Numbered from the stretch's first letter, positions 51,932 through 61,476 are shown. The stretch is DNA of 64,000 bases from Tolypothrix bouteillei VB521301 (GCF_000760695.4 NZ_JHEG04000001.1:3506452-3570451); one strand, 5' to 3'. Program-made: numbers and translations. The notes: generated by a model from the sequence alone, not told the origin.

Positions 51932-53173
51932 TTAAGTTGTATACTCGGCGTTAATTTTTACGTAGTCGTAACTGAGATCGCAACCCCAAGCAGTACCAAC
52001 ACCGCTACCATTGCCAACACTGACTGAGATTAGGACTGTGTCCTCTTTTAAATAAGCACCCGATGCGGCTTTTTTCATATACTCGCTTGCAGCAGCGCGA
52101 TCGAAATTTTGTGGTTGACCGTTGTCTAGCAGTACGAAATCTCCCAATCTAATCTTGAGGTTTTCTTGCTCAAAAGGAACTCCAGCACGTCCAGCTGCGG
52201 CGGCGATACGTCCCCAGTTGGGATCGCGTCCAAAAATAGCAGACTTGACAAGCGATGAACCAGCAATGGTTTTGGCGACTTGTCGGGCGCTATATTCGTC
52301 ATGCGCTCCCGTAACTTGTACTTCCACAAGGCAAGTTGCGCCTTCTCCGTCACGGGCTATGGCTTTGGCTAAATGCTGGCATACCGCCGTGAGCATTGCT
52401 TCTAATTTTTCTGCTTCTGTACCCATTTCAGTAATCGCTGGAGTCCGAGATTGACCGTTTGCAAGAGCAATTAAGCTGTCGTTGGTGCTGGTGTCTCCAT
52501 CAACAGTGATGGAATTAAAGCTTTTTTCTGCAGCACGGCTTAACATTTGCTGCCATAAAACGGGAGACACTGCCGCATCGCAAGTGACAAAGGCTAGCAT
52601 GGTTGCCATGTTAGGATGAATCATGCCAGAACCTTTGGCAATACCGCCTATTCGGACTGAGCGATCGCCAATTGTTGTCTCCAGTGCTATAGATTTTGGC
52701 ACCAAATCTGTGGTGATAATTGCACCTGCAGCAGCATCTGAACCTGTAGCGGAAAGGGCTGCAACAAGTTTGGGAATTCCAGCTTTCAAAGTGTCCATGG
52801 GAATCCGTTTGCCAATGACTCCAGTAGAAGCTAAAAGTACTGAGTCGGAGGGAATATTGAGTGCTTGTGCTAGCGCCATTGCAGATTCTAGAGCATCAAA
52901 CCAGCCGTGGCTCCCTGTTGCAGCGTTTGCTTGTCCGGCATTACAGAGGATAGCACGAGCACTGTGCTTGGCTTGCAACTGCTGGCGACAATAATCTACA
53001 CAAGCAGCTTTTACCTGACTCGTCGTAAATACACCTGCGGCGATCGCTTCTACTTCTGAAACTATCAAAGCTAAATCTGGTAAACCTGATGGCTTCAAAC
53101 CTGCTGTAATTCCCGCTGCTTGATATCCCCTAGGTGCAGTGATACCGCCACTAATTTCCTGCCAATCTGCCAT
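51932..53173 (-). CDS. argJ: Bifunctional ornithine acetyltransferase/N-acetylglutamate synthase
   Basis: 413 residues from the ATG at 53173; GGGGGAAAAGGAA upstream favours this over the ATG 15 bases earlier. ArgJ recycles acetyl groups in arginine synthesis. The self-cleavage site KGSGMIHPNMATML puts the nucleophilic Thr near residue 190. The substrate region GRDPNWGRIAAAAGRAG is present. It is an N-terminal-nucleophile protein that splits into alpha and beta chains. Confidence 0.95.
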   Translation of the reverse strand: MADWQEISGGITAPRGYQAAGITAGLKPSGLPDLALIVSEVEAIAAGVFTTSQVKAACVDYCRQQLQAKHSARAILCNAGQANAATGSHGWFDALESAMALAQALNIPSDSVLLASTGVIGKRIPMDTLKAGIPKLVAALSATGSDAAAGAIITTDLVPKSIALETTIGDRSVRIGGIAKGSGMIHPNMATMLAFVTCDAAVSPVLWQQMLSRAAEKSFNSITVDGDTSTNDSLIALANGQSRTPAITEMGTEAEKLEAMLTAVCQHLAKAIARDGEGATCLVEVQVTGAHDEYSARQVAKTIAGSSLVKSAIFGRDPNWGRIAAAAGRAGVPFEQENLKIRLGDFVLLDNGQPQNFDRAAASEYMKKAASGAYLKEDTVLISVSVGNGSGVGTAWGCDLSYDYVKINAEYTT

Positions 53174-53451
53174 TTCCTTTTCCCCCATGACTATATATTC
53201 GCTCGATTGGCGATTATATCAGTTGGTTTGCAGTTGCGATGCATAGTCTATTCGGACAGCCTAAGGTTAGCGATCGCGTCACTACGAACGGGGTTCTCAA
53301 AATTTTACATTTTGTTAAGGTATTCCCAAGAAATAAATTACCCAATTTTGGGTAACCGACGAGGACGCCCGTTACACAGCGCAAATTAAAAGCCCAACAG
53401 CTTAATAGACTCGTGTTTTTTTGCTGACTGACTTAGAGCGGAAAAATCGGC

Positions 53452-53510
53452 AAAAAAAAAGAGAGCCACTTGGGTAGCTCTCCAGATCATCAGGGTGCAT
53501 CTGTTTACCA
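53452..53510 (-). ncRNA. Repeated small RNA, copy A
   Basis: First of four near-identical units read on minus. The RNA would start near AACAGATGCACC, form a small stem (AGAU/AUCU), then a 9-bp terminator stem GAGAGCUAC / GUGGCUCUC with CCAA loop, and end in nine Us. A TATAAAATGG -10-like box is upstream. This copy has the least conserved upstream region. The size is about 55-60 bases. Confidence 0.55.
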
Positions 53511-53696
53511 TTTTATAGCACATTGGGGATGAATGGTCACACCCCTCATTTAAATTTTTTTATTAAACATTCTCATATATCGCTCGATAGAAAAAACATA
53601 AGTAGGGCAAGCACTATCCGCCGTTCAATATTAGCGGGTCATGCTTTCCCATGCTCGGTTATCAGTCACTGTTATCAAAGCTCGAAAAAAATTGCC

Positions 53697-53750
53697 AAAA
53701 AAAAAGAGAGCCACTTGGGCAGCTCTCCAGATCATCAGGGTGCATCTACT
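53697..53750 (-). ncRNA. Repeated small RNA, copy B
   Basis: Same unit. The -10 box TATACT is at 53762-53757 on minus, so transcription should begin near 53750. The terminator stem has G where copies A and D have A, exchanging an A-U for a G-U pair, so the fold is kept. Upstream, GGGGTCTTGCCCC is an inverted repeat that may be an operator. Confidence 0.65.
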
Positions 53751-53842
53751 TATCACAGTATATCATTTTTGTGGTGAGGGGCAAGACCCCCCATTCAATT
53801 TAAATATAAAAAAAATCTAAAGAAATATTGGGTTAAATAGGC

Positions 53843-53897
53843 AAAAAAAAAGAGAGCCACTTGGGCAGCTCTCCAGATCATCAGGGTGCATCTACTT
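53843..53897 (-). ncRNA. Repeated small RNA, copy C
   Basis: Same unit with the copy B terminator variant, the GTATAC -10 region, and the same upstream inverted repeat (GGGGTCTTGCCCC). It is about 145 bases from copy B. Confidence 0.65.
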
Positions 53898-54062
53898 ATC
53901 ACAGTATACCATTTTTGTGGTGAGGGGCAAGACCCCCTATTCAGATTTCAATAAATTTTTTCTTAAGAGAATTGCAAAGTGTGATAAACAAAAGTTATGC
54001 CCCAATCCCTAATATCCTCTTGCTAGAAAATAAATTACCAGTAACAATTGGTTTAGTTATAG

Positions 54063-54115
54063 GAAAAAGAGAGCCACTTGGGTAGCTCTCCAGATCATCA
54101 GGGTGCATCTACTTA
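54063..54115 (-). ncRNA. Repeated small RNA, copy D
   Basis: Same unit with the copy A terminator variant. TATACT -10 box upstream, and a perfect inverted repeat TGAGGGGT-AAG-ACCCCTCA (54138-54156) next to the promoter. The T-run is shorter (AGGAAAAAG on plus). No ORF exists between the copies. The region 53189-53451 on the other side of the array holds only the argJ promoter. Confidence 0.65.
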
Positions 54116-54248
54116 TCACAGTATATCATTTTTGCACTGAGGGGTAAGACCCCTCATGTGTCTTTTTATGAAGATACTATGAAAGTTGGGACTACCCTTT
54201 TGTGTTTAAAGAAAATGCGGTTAAGACGTTCGCCTGCACGACCGATCG

Positions 54249-55724
54249 CTAACCATTCAACTTCTTCTCAACCAATTCGTTAGTCAGTTTGGGTTCTGCA
54301 AGTTTGTTAGTCTTTTTCAGAACTTGTCCGACAAAGAAACCTTTCAGATTAGTGTTACCTTTACGATATTTCTCCAACTCTTTAGGATTGGCAGCCATGA
54401 CTTCATCAATAATGGCTTCCAGTACATTAGGATCGCTAATCAGTTCTTTTCCTTTGAACAAGTCGTCAGGAGAACGACCGTTGAGCAACTCTGGTAAGTT
54501 CTCTTTTGCTATAGCATTGCTGATTTTGCCTGTTTCAATACGAGTGATGACATCAGCAAGATTTGCAGGTGTCAGCGCAATTTCAGTAATGCTAAGTTTG
54601 TTTTTGTTGAGATAGGCGGCGATATCTTGAGTAATCCAGTTAGCGGCTTGCTTGGCACTTGCGCCTGCGCCGATGGTAGCTTCAAAAAATTCAGAGACCG
54701 CACGTTCTTCTGTTAGCACTCGTGTATCGTAAGCAGAAAGCCCTAGTTCGCTTTCATAACGATGACGCTTTTGTGCTGGTAGTTCGGGGAGTAGGCTGCG
54801 CCAGGTCTCTAATTGCTCTGGGGAAACTTCAATGGGAGCTAAATCGGGTTCGGGGAAGTAGCGATAATCGCTAGAACCTTCCTTAACTCGCATACTAATT
54901 GTGCGTTGGCTACCTTCTTCCCACAAGCGTGTTTCTTGAATAATACGCTCTCCTGCTTCTACTGCGGCGATTTGCCGTTCAATTTCATACTCGATCGCCC
55001 GTTGTATGGCGTTAAAGGAGTTCATGTTTTTAATTTCTACCTTTGTGCCAAATTCTTTTTGTCCAACGGGACGCACGGAGATATTGACATCGCAGCGTAA
55101 AGAACCTTCTTGCATGTTTCCATCGCTGACACCAAGATATCGTAAAATTCGGCGCAACTCTTGGGCATATTCAGCGGCTTCTTGTCCGGAACGCAAATCT
55201 GGTTCGGAAACAATCTCTACTAATGGTACACCTGCACGATTGTAATCTACTAAAGAATAAGCCGAACCTGAAAGGCGATCGCTTCCTGCGTGGACTAATT
55301 TCCCTGCATCTTCTTCCATGTGCAAGCGGGTAATACCAATTCGCTTGCGGGTGGGATTGCCATCTTTATCAACAAGTTCAATTTCCAACCAGCCGTGTTC
55401 GGCTATGGGCAGGTCATACTGGGAAATTTGGTAATTTTTAGGGAGATCGGGATAAAAATACTGTTTGCGATCGAACTTACTATATTTGGCAATTTGGCAA
55501 TTTAGCGCTAAACCAGCTTTGACAGCATATTCTAGTACCTTTTCATTAAGAACTGGCAAAACTCCGGGCAAACCCATGCAAACCGGGTCTATGTTGGTAT
55601 TGGGGTCACCACCAAAGGCTGTCGAACTCGTGGAGAAAATTTTGGTTTCGGTGCTGAGCTGACAATGGGTTTCCAGACCAATTATTGCCTCGTACTCAGT
55701 TTTGACTGGAGCAGAAGAAATCAT
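54249..55724 (-). CDS. gatB: Aspartyl/glutamyl-tRNA amidotransferase subunit B
   Basis: 491 residues, full length. GLETHCQLSTETKIFSTSS and the RKQYFYPDLPKNYQISQYD segment are GatB hallmarks, with a YqeY/tail domain at the C-terminus (about 340-491). With GatA and GatC it converts mischarged Glu-tRNA(Gln) to Gln-tRNA(Gln). No gatA or gatC is nearby, as is usual in cyanobacteria. Confidence 0.97.
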   Translation of the reverse strand: MISSAPVKTEYEAIIGLETHCQLSTETKIFSTSSTAFGGDPNTNIDPVCMGLPGVLPVLNEKVLEYAVKAGLALNCQIAKYSKFDRKQYFYPDLPKNYQISQYDLPIAEHGWLEIELVDKDGNPTRKRIGITRLHMEEDAGKLVHAGSDRLSGSAYSLVDYNRAGVPLVEIVSEPDLRSGQEAAEYAQELRRILRYLGVSDGNMQEGSLRCDVNISVRPVGQKEFGTKVEIKNMNSFNAIQRAIEYEIERQIAAVEAGERIIQETRLWEEGSQRTISMRVKEGSSDYRYFPEPDLAPIEVSPEQLETWRSLLPELPAQKRHRYESELGLSAYDTRVLTEERAVSEFFEATIGAGASAKQAANWITQDIAAYLNKNKLSITEIALTPANLADVITRIETGKISNAIAKENLPELLNGRSPDDLFKGKELISDPNVLEAIIDEVMAANPKELEKYRKGNTNLKGFFVGQVLKKTNKLAEPKLTNELVEKKLNG

Positions 55725-55864
55725 AAAATTGCGAATTGTTGTTTTCTTTAATCAATCTTTAAAGGTATTCTAGCGGAAGGCAGGGGGCATAAGGGGGACA
55801 AAGGCAACTAGTGAGAAATGCTCGTAACTTATCTCCAATTTCCAGCCCTCAATGCCCGATGCCC

Positions 55865-56371
55865 TTATTTGCTGTTTTCGGCGGTAATCTGTTTTAAGGT
55901 GCCAAAGCCATTTGGGTCTACTTCATAAGCAGCACCAAAACCTATCACAAAGCGTCCCGTGTTTGGTGTCAGCTTGAAGATCCGAAAATCTGGTAACTCG
56001 CGCAACATTTGAATTATGTCGCCAAAACGTGTTTCAAAGCTACCCACGATTTGCTGCCAAAAATCGGTATCCCGTTCTATTAGGGTTACCGTACAGTCAA
56101 AGATAAGACGGCGACGGGCAAAAATTTGTTTGGTTTTTGACTCATCTTCTATAAATAAGACGCTCGCTTTGGGTACTGCGTGTAGATTTTGAGTGTGGGT
56201 AGCAAGACCGCTAACATATATATAAATGTTCTTGTTTTCATCGAAGACAAAGGGAGTGTAGCTGGCATTGGGTGTACCATCTGCACTGACAGTAGCGATC
56301 GCAACACTGAGAAATTCCTCAGCGAAGCCTTGGTATGCAGCAAGGGCAGTTTCAAATTGTGGCATGAACAA
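55865..56371 (-). CDS. HugZ-like pyridoxamine-phosphate-oxidase-fold protein
   Basis: 168 residues with the split-barrel fold of the pyridoxamine 5'-phosphate oxidase family: SVAIATVSADGTPNASYTPFVFDENKNIYIYVSGLATHTQNL. RARRLIFDCTVTLIERD-like and RFGDIIQMLRELPDFRIFKL segments point to the HugZ (heme utilisation) branch. It may bind FMN or heme. An internal ATG two codons in is an alternative start. Confidence 0.82.
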   Translation of the reverse strand: MFMPQFETALAAYQGFAEEFLSVAIATVSADGTPNASYTPFVFDENKNIYIYVSGLATHTQNLHAVPKASVLFIEDESKTKQIFARRRLIFDCTVTLIERDTDFWQQIVGSFETRFGDIIQMLRELPDFRIFKLTPNTGRFVIGFGAAYEVDPNGFGTLKQITAENSK

Positions 56372-56436
56372 TGAGTGAGGAAGTTTCGCTTAACAGTATG
56401 CCAGGTTGGAGGTTTCTCTAGCATACTGTTATCTAA

Positions 56437-56898
56437 TTAAAAGCGGTGACGCGATCGCCCGCTTGCCATAGAGCGTTCTTGTTCTCTGAGTGTTACCGCA
56501 TTAGGTGTTTTGAATCCAAAGTAAGCAGCGATTAATGCTGTGACCGCATGAAGCCAAACGTTATGACCAAATACCGGAATTATGCCAAAGACCGTATTGA
56601 GAACTGGTAGTAATCCCATGATAGCCAGCACTCCATAAAAAACTGCTAACCCGCGTGCATAACTCCGCGATTGAGTATAGCGGCGATAGGAAACGAGTCC
56701 CCAAACACCAACGGCTATATGCACAATGTTATGAATAACATTGATAGCAAATAATTCGAGTAAATAACCATATCCAGTCTTAATGACAACTTCAGGACCA
56801 CCAGTACCGGGTGTTGCAACCATACCTGGTATAAAGCCAAACAGACCAAGCAATACATACACTATGCCGGAAATGAGGGCAAAGTAGCGTGCTCCCAT
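56437..56898 (-). CDS. DUF4383 membrane protein
   Basis: 153 residues with four membrane helices: FALISGIVYVLLGLFGFIPGM, LLELFAINVIHNIVHIAVGV, FYGVLAIMGLLPVL, and VWLHAVTALIAAYFGF. The NVIHNIVHIAVG helix with its two His residues is characteristic of DUF4383. Function unknown. It lies between the HugZ-like gene and a MITE-bearing gap. Confidence 0.85.
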   Translation of the reverse strand: MGARYFALISGIVYVLLGLFGFIPGMVATPGTGGPEVVIKTGYGYLLELFAINVIHNIVHIAVGVWGLVSYRRYTQSRSYARGLAVFYGVLAIMGLLPVLNTVFGIIPVFGHNVWLHAVTALIAAYFGFKTPNAVTLREQERSMASGRSRHRF

Positions 56899-57072
56899 AA
56901 AAATAACTCCATGTTTATTTAGATTTTAGGAAACTAGAGGGATGGCTCGGGCTTAGTATTAACTCACTCTGCGTGTGACAAAAAACATCTCCTGACATTA
57001 AGCATGCATCATTTACACTTCTTGTAGAAGTGCGGCGAACAATGTGTTTTTACATTGTTGTTTGAAGATGTC

Positions 57073-57277
57073 TGAGAGGATGTTTTGAAAGCGATCGCTC
57101 TTAGTATCCAAAAGTTTAGCTACCCCTAAATTCACATCACGTACTACGCGCCCGGAAAACCGCACTTGAGCCAGTGACTCTTCTTAAAAAGGGGTAGTTT
57201 GAGAGTATTTCCTCCCTTTTTCAAGTAGCCTCGTTAGGGGTCTTGATACAACGGTAGACTTAACAAACATCCTCTCA
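57073..57277. mobile_element. MITE-like element related to 26821-26987
   Basis: Ends GAGAGGATGTTTTGAAAG (57074-57091) and ACAAACATCCTCTC (57264-57277) are inverted and resemble the element upstream of cas6. The interior of about 170 bases contains TTAAAAAGGGG and no ORF. The rest of 56899-57426 shows nothing else. Confidence 0.65.
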
Positions 57278-57426
57278 TTAAAACAGTTGCAATTAGAACA
57301 AAAGAAATACTTCTTTTCTCAATATGCAATTTAGAGCTAATAGTTAACCAATAGTTTCTCTATCTTTTAATTTATTTCTAACCCAAGAGAGAACTCTACT
57401 ACCTAAAGTGTGAATTCGATTGCCTG

Positions 57427-58395
57427 TCACTGTATGGGAAAATTTTCAAAATTCCTTCGCACCCAATCCATACCAACTTCGTTGTTGAGTTTGATATGCT
57501 GTACCGTGTTGGTATAGAGTTTGCCCAAAATATCAGCGTCTTGCTCGATTACAATATCAATTAGCCGCAGGAGATTTCTTTTGAGCAGATGGGCTAGGGG
57601 AGAGTGTGCTTTCATGAACATCAAAACGCCCACACGGGAACGGTTTTCCGATTCTGGAATGTAAAAATGACATTCTTTAAGGCTGAAGAGCGAACTCTCA
57701 CCGTGCATGATTCCCAAGCATGGAAAGTAGTTTTCTAAATGAGCCTCAAGGACTTTTGGCAGTAATACAAGGGCTGGGTTTTTCAAAATGTCCTGGAGTT
57801 TGGGTTTGGTTCTTGGTTGGGAAATATAAGCATGGGAGTGAAATCCGTTATCGATAAACTGTTTGAGTTGAACTTCTTCAATTTCAAATAACTGGCGATG
57901 GGTGCCATTTTGGTGATTGTAATCGTGCATATTTAACAACAGAGTGAGAAAATCGGTTTTGATACTGCGATCGCCTGTCAAACCGATAAATTCATACTCT
58001 GCTGCAATTTCACTCATAATTGTGGGGATGGGAATTTTTGGCTCATATCCACCGTATGACCAAATAAGATCGCCCTGAACAATCAACTCTAATGGTTTTA
58101 TTAAAGATTTGGTGGGCTTGTTGGAACCGGGTAACACCGTGCAACCAGTACTATCAAATTCTAGGGCATGAAATGGGCAAGCGACTGTACTGCTACCATC
58201 TGGTTTCACCACACACCAACCTTCTGAGAGCATTGCACCCATATGGGGACAGGTATTTGGCAAGCAGTTAATTTTTTTGGTACTGTCTTGCCAAAGAACG
58301 TAGTCATTACCGTAAAGCGAAACTTTCACTGGCTTATTTGGAGCCAGCATAGAGCGATGTCCCAATAGCCACGGTGCTCCTTGTAGTATTTTCAT
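57427..58395 (-). CDS. Rieske non-heme iron oxygenase
   Basis: 322 residues. The Rieske 2Fe-2S motif is C-P-H (NTCPHMG, near 48) and C-x2-H (ACPFHALEF, near 70). The mononuclear iron site D-x2-H-x4-H is present as DYNHQNGTH near 157-165. This is the terminal oxygenase plan of ring-hydroxylating and chlorophyll-type oxygenases; the substrate is unknown. A divergent TetR gene is 107 bases away with a palindrome between them. Confidence 0.88.
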   Translation of the reverse strand: MKILQGAPWLLGHRSMLAPNKPVKVSLYGNDYVLWQDSTKKINCLPNTCPHMGAMLSEGWCVVKPDGSSTVACPFHALEFDSTGCTVLPGSNKPTKSLIKPLELIVQGDLIWSYGGYEPKIPIPTIMSEIAAEYEFIGLTGDRSIKTDFLTLLLNMHDYNHQNGTHRQLFEIEEVQLKQFIDNGFHSHAYISQPRTKPKLQDILKNPALVLLPKVLEAHLENYFPCLGIMHGESSLFSLKECHFYIPESENRSRVGVLMFMKAHSPLAHLLKRNLLRLIDIVIEQDADILGKLYTNTVQHIKLNNEVGMDWVRRNFENFPIQ

Positions 58396-58412
58396 ACAAT
58401 TTATTACATTAT

Positions 58413-58430
58413 TAACTAATTTTTTAGTTA
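58413..58430. promoter_or_regulatory. Candidate TetR operator between Rieske oxygenase and regulator
   Basis: Perfect inverted repeat TAACTAA-TTTT-TTAGTTA in the divergent promoter region, just upstream of the oxygenase start. The size and A+T-rich symmetry suit a TetR dimer site. Assignment to the neighbouring regulator is inferred. Confidence 0.5.
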
Positions 58431-58502
58431 GTTTATTAGGAGAGAGTGAAGACCGTCAAGGAGAAATTTATGATGGTGAAAGGAAACCGAGTGTGAGCAG
58501 TC

Positions 58503-59147
58503 ATGGTTCAGTTGCGAAAAATAAAGAATCGCCCCGTGCGGGATGCAGAAGTGACTCAACAGCAAATTCTTGATGCTGCGGAACTGGAATTTGCAAGGCA
58601 TGGGTTGTATGGAGCGCGTTTAAGTGCAATTGCTAAGGCTGCGGGTGTGACTAATGCTATGATTCACTACTATTTTGAGAGTAAAGAAGGTTTGTATAAA
58701 GCAGTGTTACAGCGCCCTGCGGCTGAACTGGCAACAGAATTTGCTTTACTGAATCTAGATGAACTTTCACCAACAGAAGCCTTGGGAAAAATGATAAGAG
58801 TTGCGATCGCTTATGAAGCAAAGCATCCCCATCGGCAAATGCTGTGGTTTCAGGAAGCCAGTCAAAACCGTGGAGAATATATTAAACTCAGTCAACAGAA
58901 TATGGCTGAAGTTCATTCTTATCTATTCCAAGTTTTAGACAGAGGTATGAGAGATGGAAGTTTTCGGGAATTAGACCCCGAGCTAACCGGGCTTCACATC
59001 ATTTCGATTTGTATTTTCTATTTCATAGCTCATGAAAATTGGAAGCATCTGACACCAGAAGTCGATCGCCTCAGCCCGGAGATGGTAGAAAAGCATACCG
59101 AAGCAGCGATCGAACTGGTTTTAGCTGGGGTGAAGAAAATACCGTAA
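58503..59147 (+). CDS. TetR/AcrR family transcriptional regulator
   Basis: 214 residues. HTH region about 18-65: AAELEFARHGLYGARLSAIAKAAGVTNAMIHYYFESKEGLYKAV, then a helical ligand domain ending EKHTEAAIELVLAGVKKIP. It is a clear paralogue of the TetR at 23999 (EFAxHG...GARxxAIA, YYFxxKEGLY, and the same LAGV end). It probably represses the divergent Rieske oxygenase gene. Confidence 0.92.
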   Translation: MVQLRKIKNRPVRDAEVTQQQILDAAELEFARHGLYGARLSAIAKAAGVTNAMIHYYFESKEGLYKAVLQRPAAELATEFALLNLDELSPTEALGKMIRVAIAYEAKHPHRQMLWFQEASQNRGEYIKLSQQNMAEVHSYLFQVLDRGMRDGSFRELDPELTGLHIISICIFYFIAHENWKHLTPEVDRLSPEMVEKHTEAAIELVLAGVKKIP

Positions 59148-59157
59148 CAAAATGCCT

Positions 59158-59187
59158 AAAAAAAACCCCCGACTTCATTCGAGGGTT
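59158..59187 (-). terminator. Rho-independent terminator on the minus strand
   Basis: Stem AACCC...GGGTT (59164-59187) with a six-base loop and eight Ts on minus. It would end transcripts coming from the zinc-ribbon gene at 59417. On plus it has no T-run. Confidence 0.6.
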
Positions 59188-59416
59188 CTGCAAGGAACAA
59201 TTGGAAAACTGTATTGTTTGTGGAGCGATCCAATGGTTGATTTTTACTCAAGCAATAACCGCTCCTTCATAAGTATGAGCAATTTTACTTAATACGTTGA
59301 AAATAAAGCATAGGGCATAAGAAAAGAATTATGTTGATTCCTGTTTTTGCCGCTATTGTGTGCGCTTCGGCTGTACTCTGTTAAACAGAGGCCGATCGCT
59401 ATCTTGAAAATATCAG

Positions 59417-59644
59417 TCAGGAGAAAACCATAGTTCGTTGCTTGTTAGCTCTTGCCCCTTGCTTAGTTTCCCTTCTTACGGGTAATGTCCTAACAGCAGC
59501 AGCCTCAGAGGCTTCACAGGTTAAGATGCATTTGTGACCGCTCACCACAGGCATCTCTTGCCAACAACTACGGCAAAACCAGTAAATTTCATGATTGCGA
59601 ATATGCCGTAAAAGTTGGTGAGAACAGCAGGGACAGTAGTTCAT
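59417..59644 (-). CDS. Small zinc-ribbon protein
   Basis: 75 residues. Two Cys pairs, CPCC at 4-7 and CRSC at 24-27, form a zinc ribbon around LLRHIRNHEIYWF, continuing WQEMP. Short proteins with this start are common in Nostocales and have no assigned function. The basic C-terminus (RRETKQGARANKQ) could bind nucleic acid or protein. Confidence 0.7.
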   Translation of the reverse strand: MNYCPCCSHQLLRHIRNHEIYWFCRSCWQEMPVVSGHKCILTCEASEAAAVRTLPVRRETKQGARANKQRTMVFS

Positions 59645-60056
59645 AGTTTATTAAGGTTCTAATGTTAAAGGTTTTTGTTTTCAATTTTGAATTGCTTATT
59701 AGCACATCTGTAAAAGATGGCGAACCAACTATTCAAGTTCTAAACATAAATTGCAAATGTGAGGAACTTGTGAGGAAATGCTAACATTGAGGAAAAACTG
59801 TATGGGATCAAGGGAAAAATATGAGTTTTTACCTATTTTTACTTTTCTCAAACTTTATTAATGTGAATTCGACAGACATCAAATTCTCTCCCTCTCTTTT
59901 TTAAAAGAAGAGGGAGAAGCCACTTTATAATTCAGGTTTGAAGCGCCTATCCTTGTAGGAGAGGGTTTGGGGTGAGGTCTGCTGTAACTCTCTGTGTCAG
60001 TTAAGAGTTGATAAGCAATACTCTGCGTTCAAGAAATAAAGAATACAGCTTTGAGT
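59645..60056. other. Gene-free region with an intergenic repeat
   Basis: It contains a purine/pyrimidine hairpin (TCCCTCTCTTTTTTAAAAGAAGAGGGA, shown as arms CCCTCT...AGAGGG near 59892-59914) and GGAGAGGGTTTGGGGTGAGGTCT, a sequence type often dispersed in cyanobacterial genomes. No gene is seen. Confidence 0.6.
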
Positions 60057-61109
60057 TTATTCAGAAATCTTCTCTGAGGCAGATTTCACTTTAGTGACTA
60101 CTTCTTTGGGTAGAGGAATGTATCCCAGTTCGATACTATATTTCTGACCTTTAGTTAACGCCCAGTCCACGAAATTCTTTATGACTTGAGCTTTTCGAGG
60201 ATCTTGATATTTTTGATAACTGAGAAGCCAGGTGTAAGTCACAATTGGATAAGACTGAGGGTCTGCGGGATCGGTGATGAAAGCAATTAAATTCTGAGAG
60301 GGTAATTCTATTTTTTCTAAAGTTTTAGCAGCTGAGTCTATGGTTGGCATGATATAACGACCTGCTTTATTTTCTAAAGCAGCCATAGATAAATTATTTT
60401 GCACGGCATAGGAATATTCGACATACCCAATTGTTCCTGCAAACTGTTGGATGTGAGCAGTGACACCTTCATTACCTTTAGCACCAATACCAATTGGCCA
60501 AGCTATGGCTTTACCAGCCCCTACTTTGTTTTTCCATTCCTGGCTGATAGCGTTTAGATGTTGTGTAAACACACTTGTAGTTCCGCTACCATCAGAGCGA
60601 TGTACGACTAATATTGGTAAATCGGGTAGCTGAACTTCCGGATTAGCTTTAGCAATTCTAGGGTCATTCCAAGTTTTGATTTTCCCTAAAAAGATATCTG
60701 TGTAAACTGCACGTGGTAGTTTTAGACTTGTTGCGACTTTAGGTAAGTTGTAAGCTATAACTATAGCACCCGCAGTCATGGGTAGAGCGATCGCACCCCG
60801 TTTAACTTTAGCGGCTTGTTCTTCAGTAATGGCTACATCACTGGCTGCAAAGTCTACAGTTCCTTGGATGAATTGTGAGATTCCAGTACCACTCCCGTTG
60901 GATTGATAGTTGATTTTCACATTGGGGTGTTGCTGGTTGTACATGGCAAACCAACCCTGGTACAAAGGCGCGGGAAAGGTTGCACCCGCACCCGTTAGGA
61001 ACACATTGGTACTGTTTTTACTATTGCTAGTACAGGAAGCAAGACTGAAGGAGACTGCAATTAAGGAGAGAAGACAGGACTGTCTGAGTGATTGACGTTG
61101 AGTAGACAT
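60057..61109 (-). CDS. pstS: Phosphate ABC transporter substrate-binding lipoprotein
   Basis: 350 residues from ATG 61109; the frame is open a further 51 codons, but this start gives a proper lipoprotein signal (SCLLSLIAVSFSLASC, lipid Cys near 26). Phosphate-binding motifs: LTGAGATFPAPLYQGWF, YQSNGSGTGISQFI, and VVHRSDGSGTTSVF. PstS delivers phosphate to PstCAB. No pstC, pstA or pstB is in the window, so this is either an orphan copy or separated from its permease. Confidence 0.92.
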   Translation of the reverse strand: MSTQRQSLRQSCLLSLIAVSFSLASCTSNSKNSTNVFLTGAGATFPAPLYQGWFAMYNQQHPNVKINYQSNGSGTGISQFIQGTVDFAASDVAITEEQAAKVKRGAIALPMTAGAIVIAYNLPKVATSLKLPRAVYTDIFLGKIKTWNDPRIAKANPEVQLPDLPILVVHRSDGSGTTSVFTQHLNAISQEWKNKVGAGKAIAWPIGIGAKGNEGVTAHIQQFAGTIGYVEYSYAVQNNLSMAALENKAGRYIMPTIDSAAKTLEKIELPSQNLIAFITDPADPQSYPIVTYTWLLSYQKYQDPRKAQVIKNFVDWALTKGQKYSIELGYIPLPKEVVTKVKSASEKISE

Positions 61110-61476
61110 AGCAATCTTAAGTGCCAATGTGTCGTTATTACTGCATAATTCACTGCTTATTGATAATAGTCCCTCTATTGAGGAAATTAGATTGAGATAA
61201 GGGAAGTTGTTCTGGATGGAGGAGTCTGAGTATTCTGAATAAAAGATGATTAACAGTACCAAGTAACAACCTCTTCCGTTTGCTGCTAACCCTGTATTAG
61301 CTGCTTATTATTGGGTTGCTATAAGACAAAGTAGCAGTTAAGCTAGAGCCAATGTTCCCTGGGAAGCAATTCCAAGTTTTTAACAGATTACTGACGATCG
61401 GCGATCGGCGGCTGATGAGTGATGACCGGTTAATTGTCTTTAACTTTGTGAATTAAGTGCTTTCTTGCAAGTCCTA
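61110..61476. other. Divergent promoter region, pstS / CHASE3 kinase
   Basis: 367 bases. Short GATCGGCGATCGG repeats near 61395-61410. I see no CTTAACCT-like Pho-box pair that I would trust, and no gene. Confidence 0.4.

Noticed and set aside
61110..61262. 51-codon N-terminal extension of the PstS protein
   Set aside because: The extension would bury the lipoprotein signal; starting at 61109 gives a standard signal peptide with the lipobox Cys.
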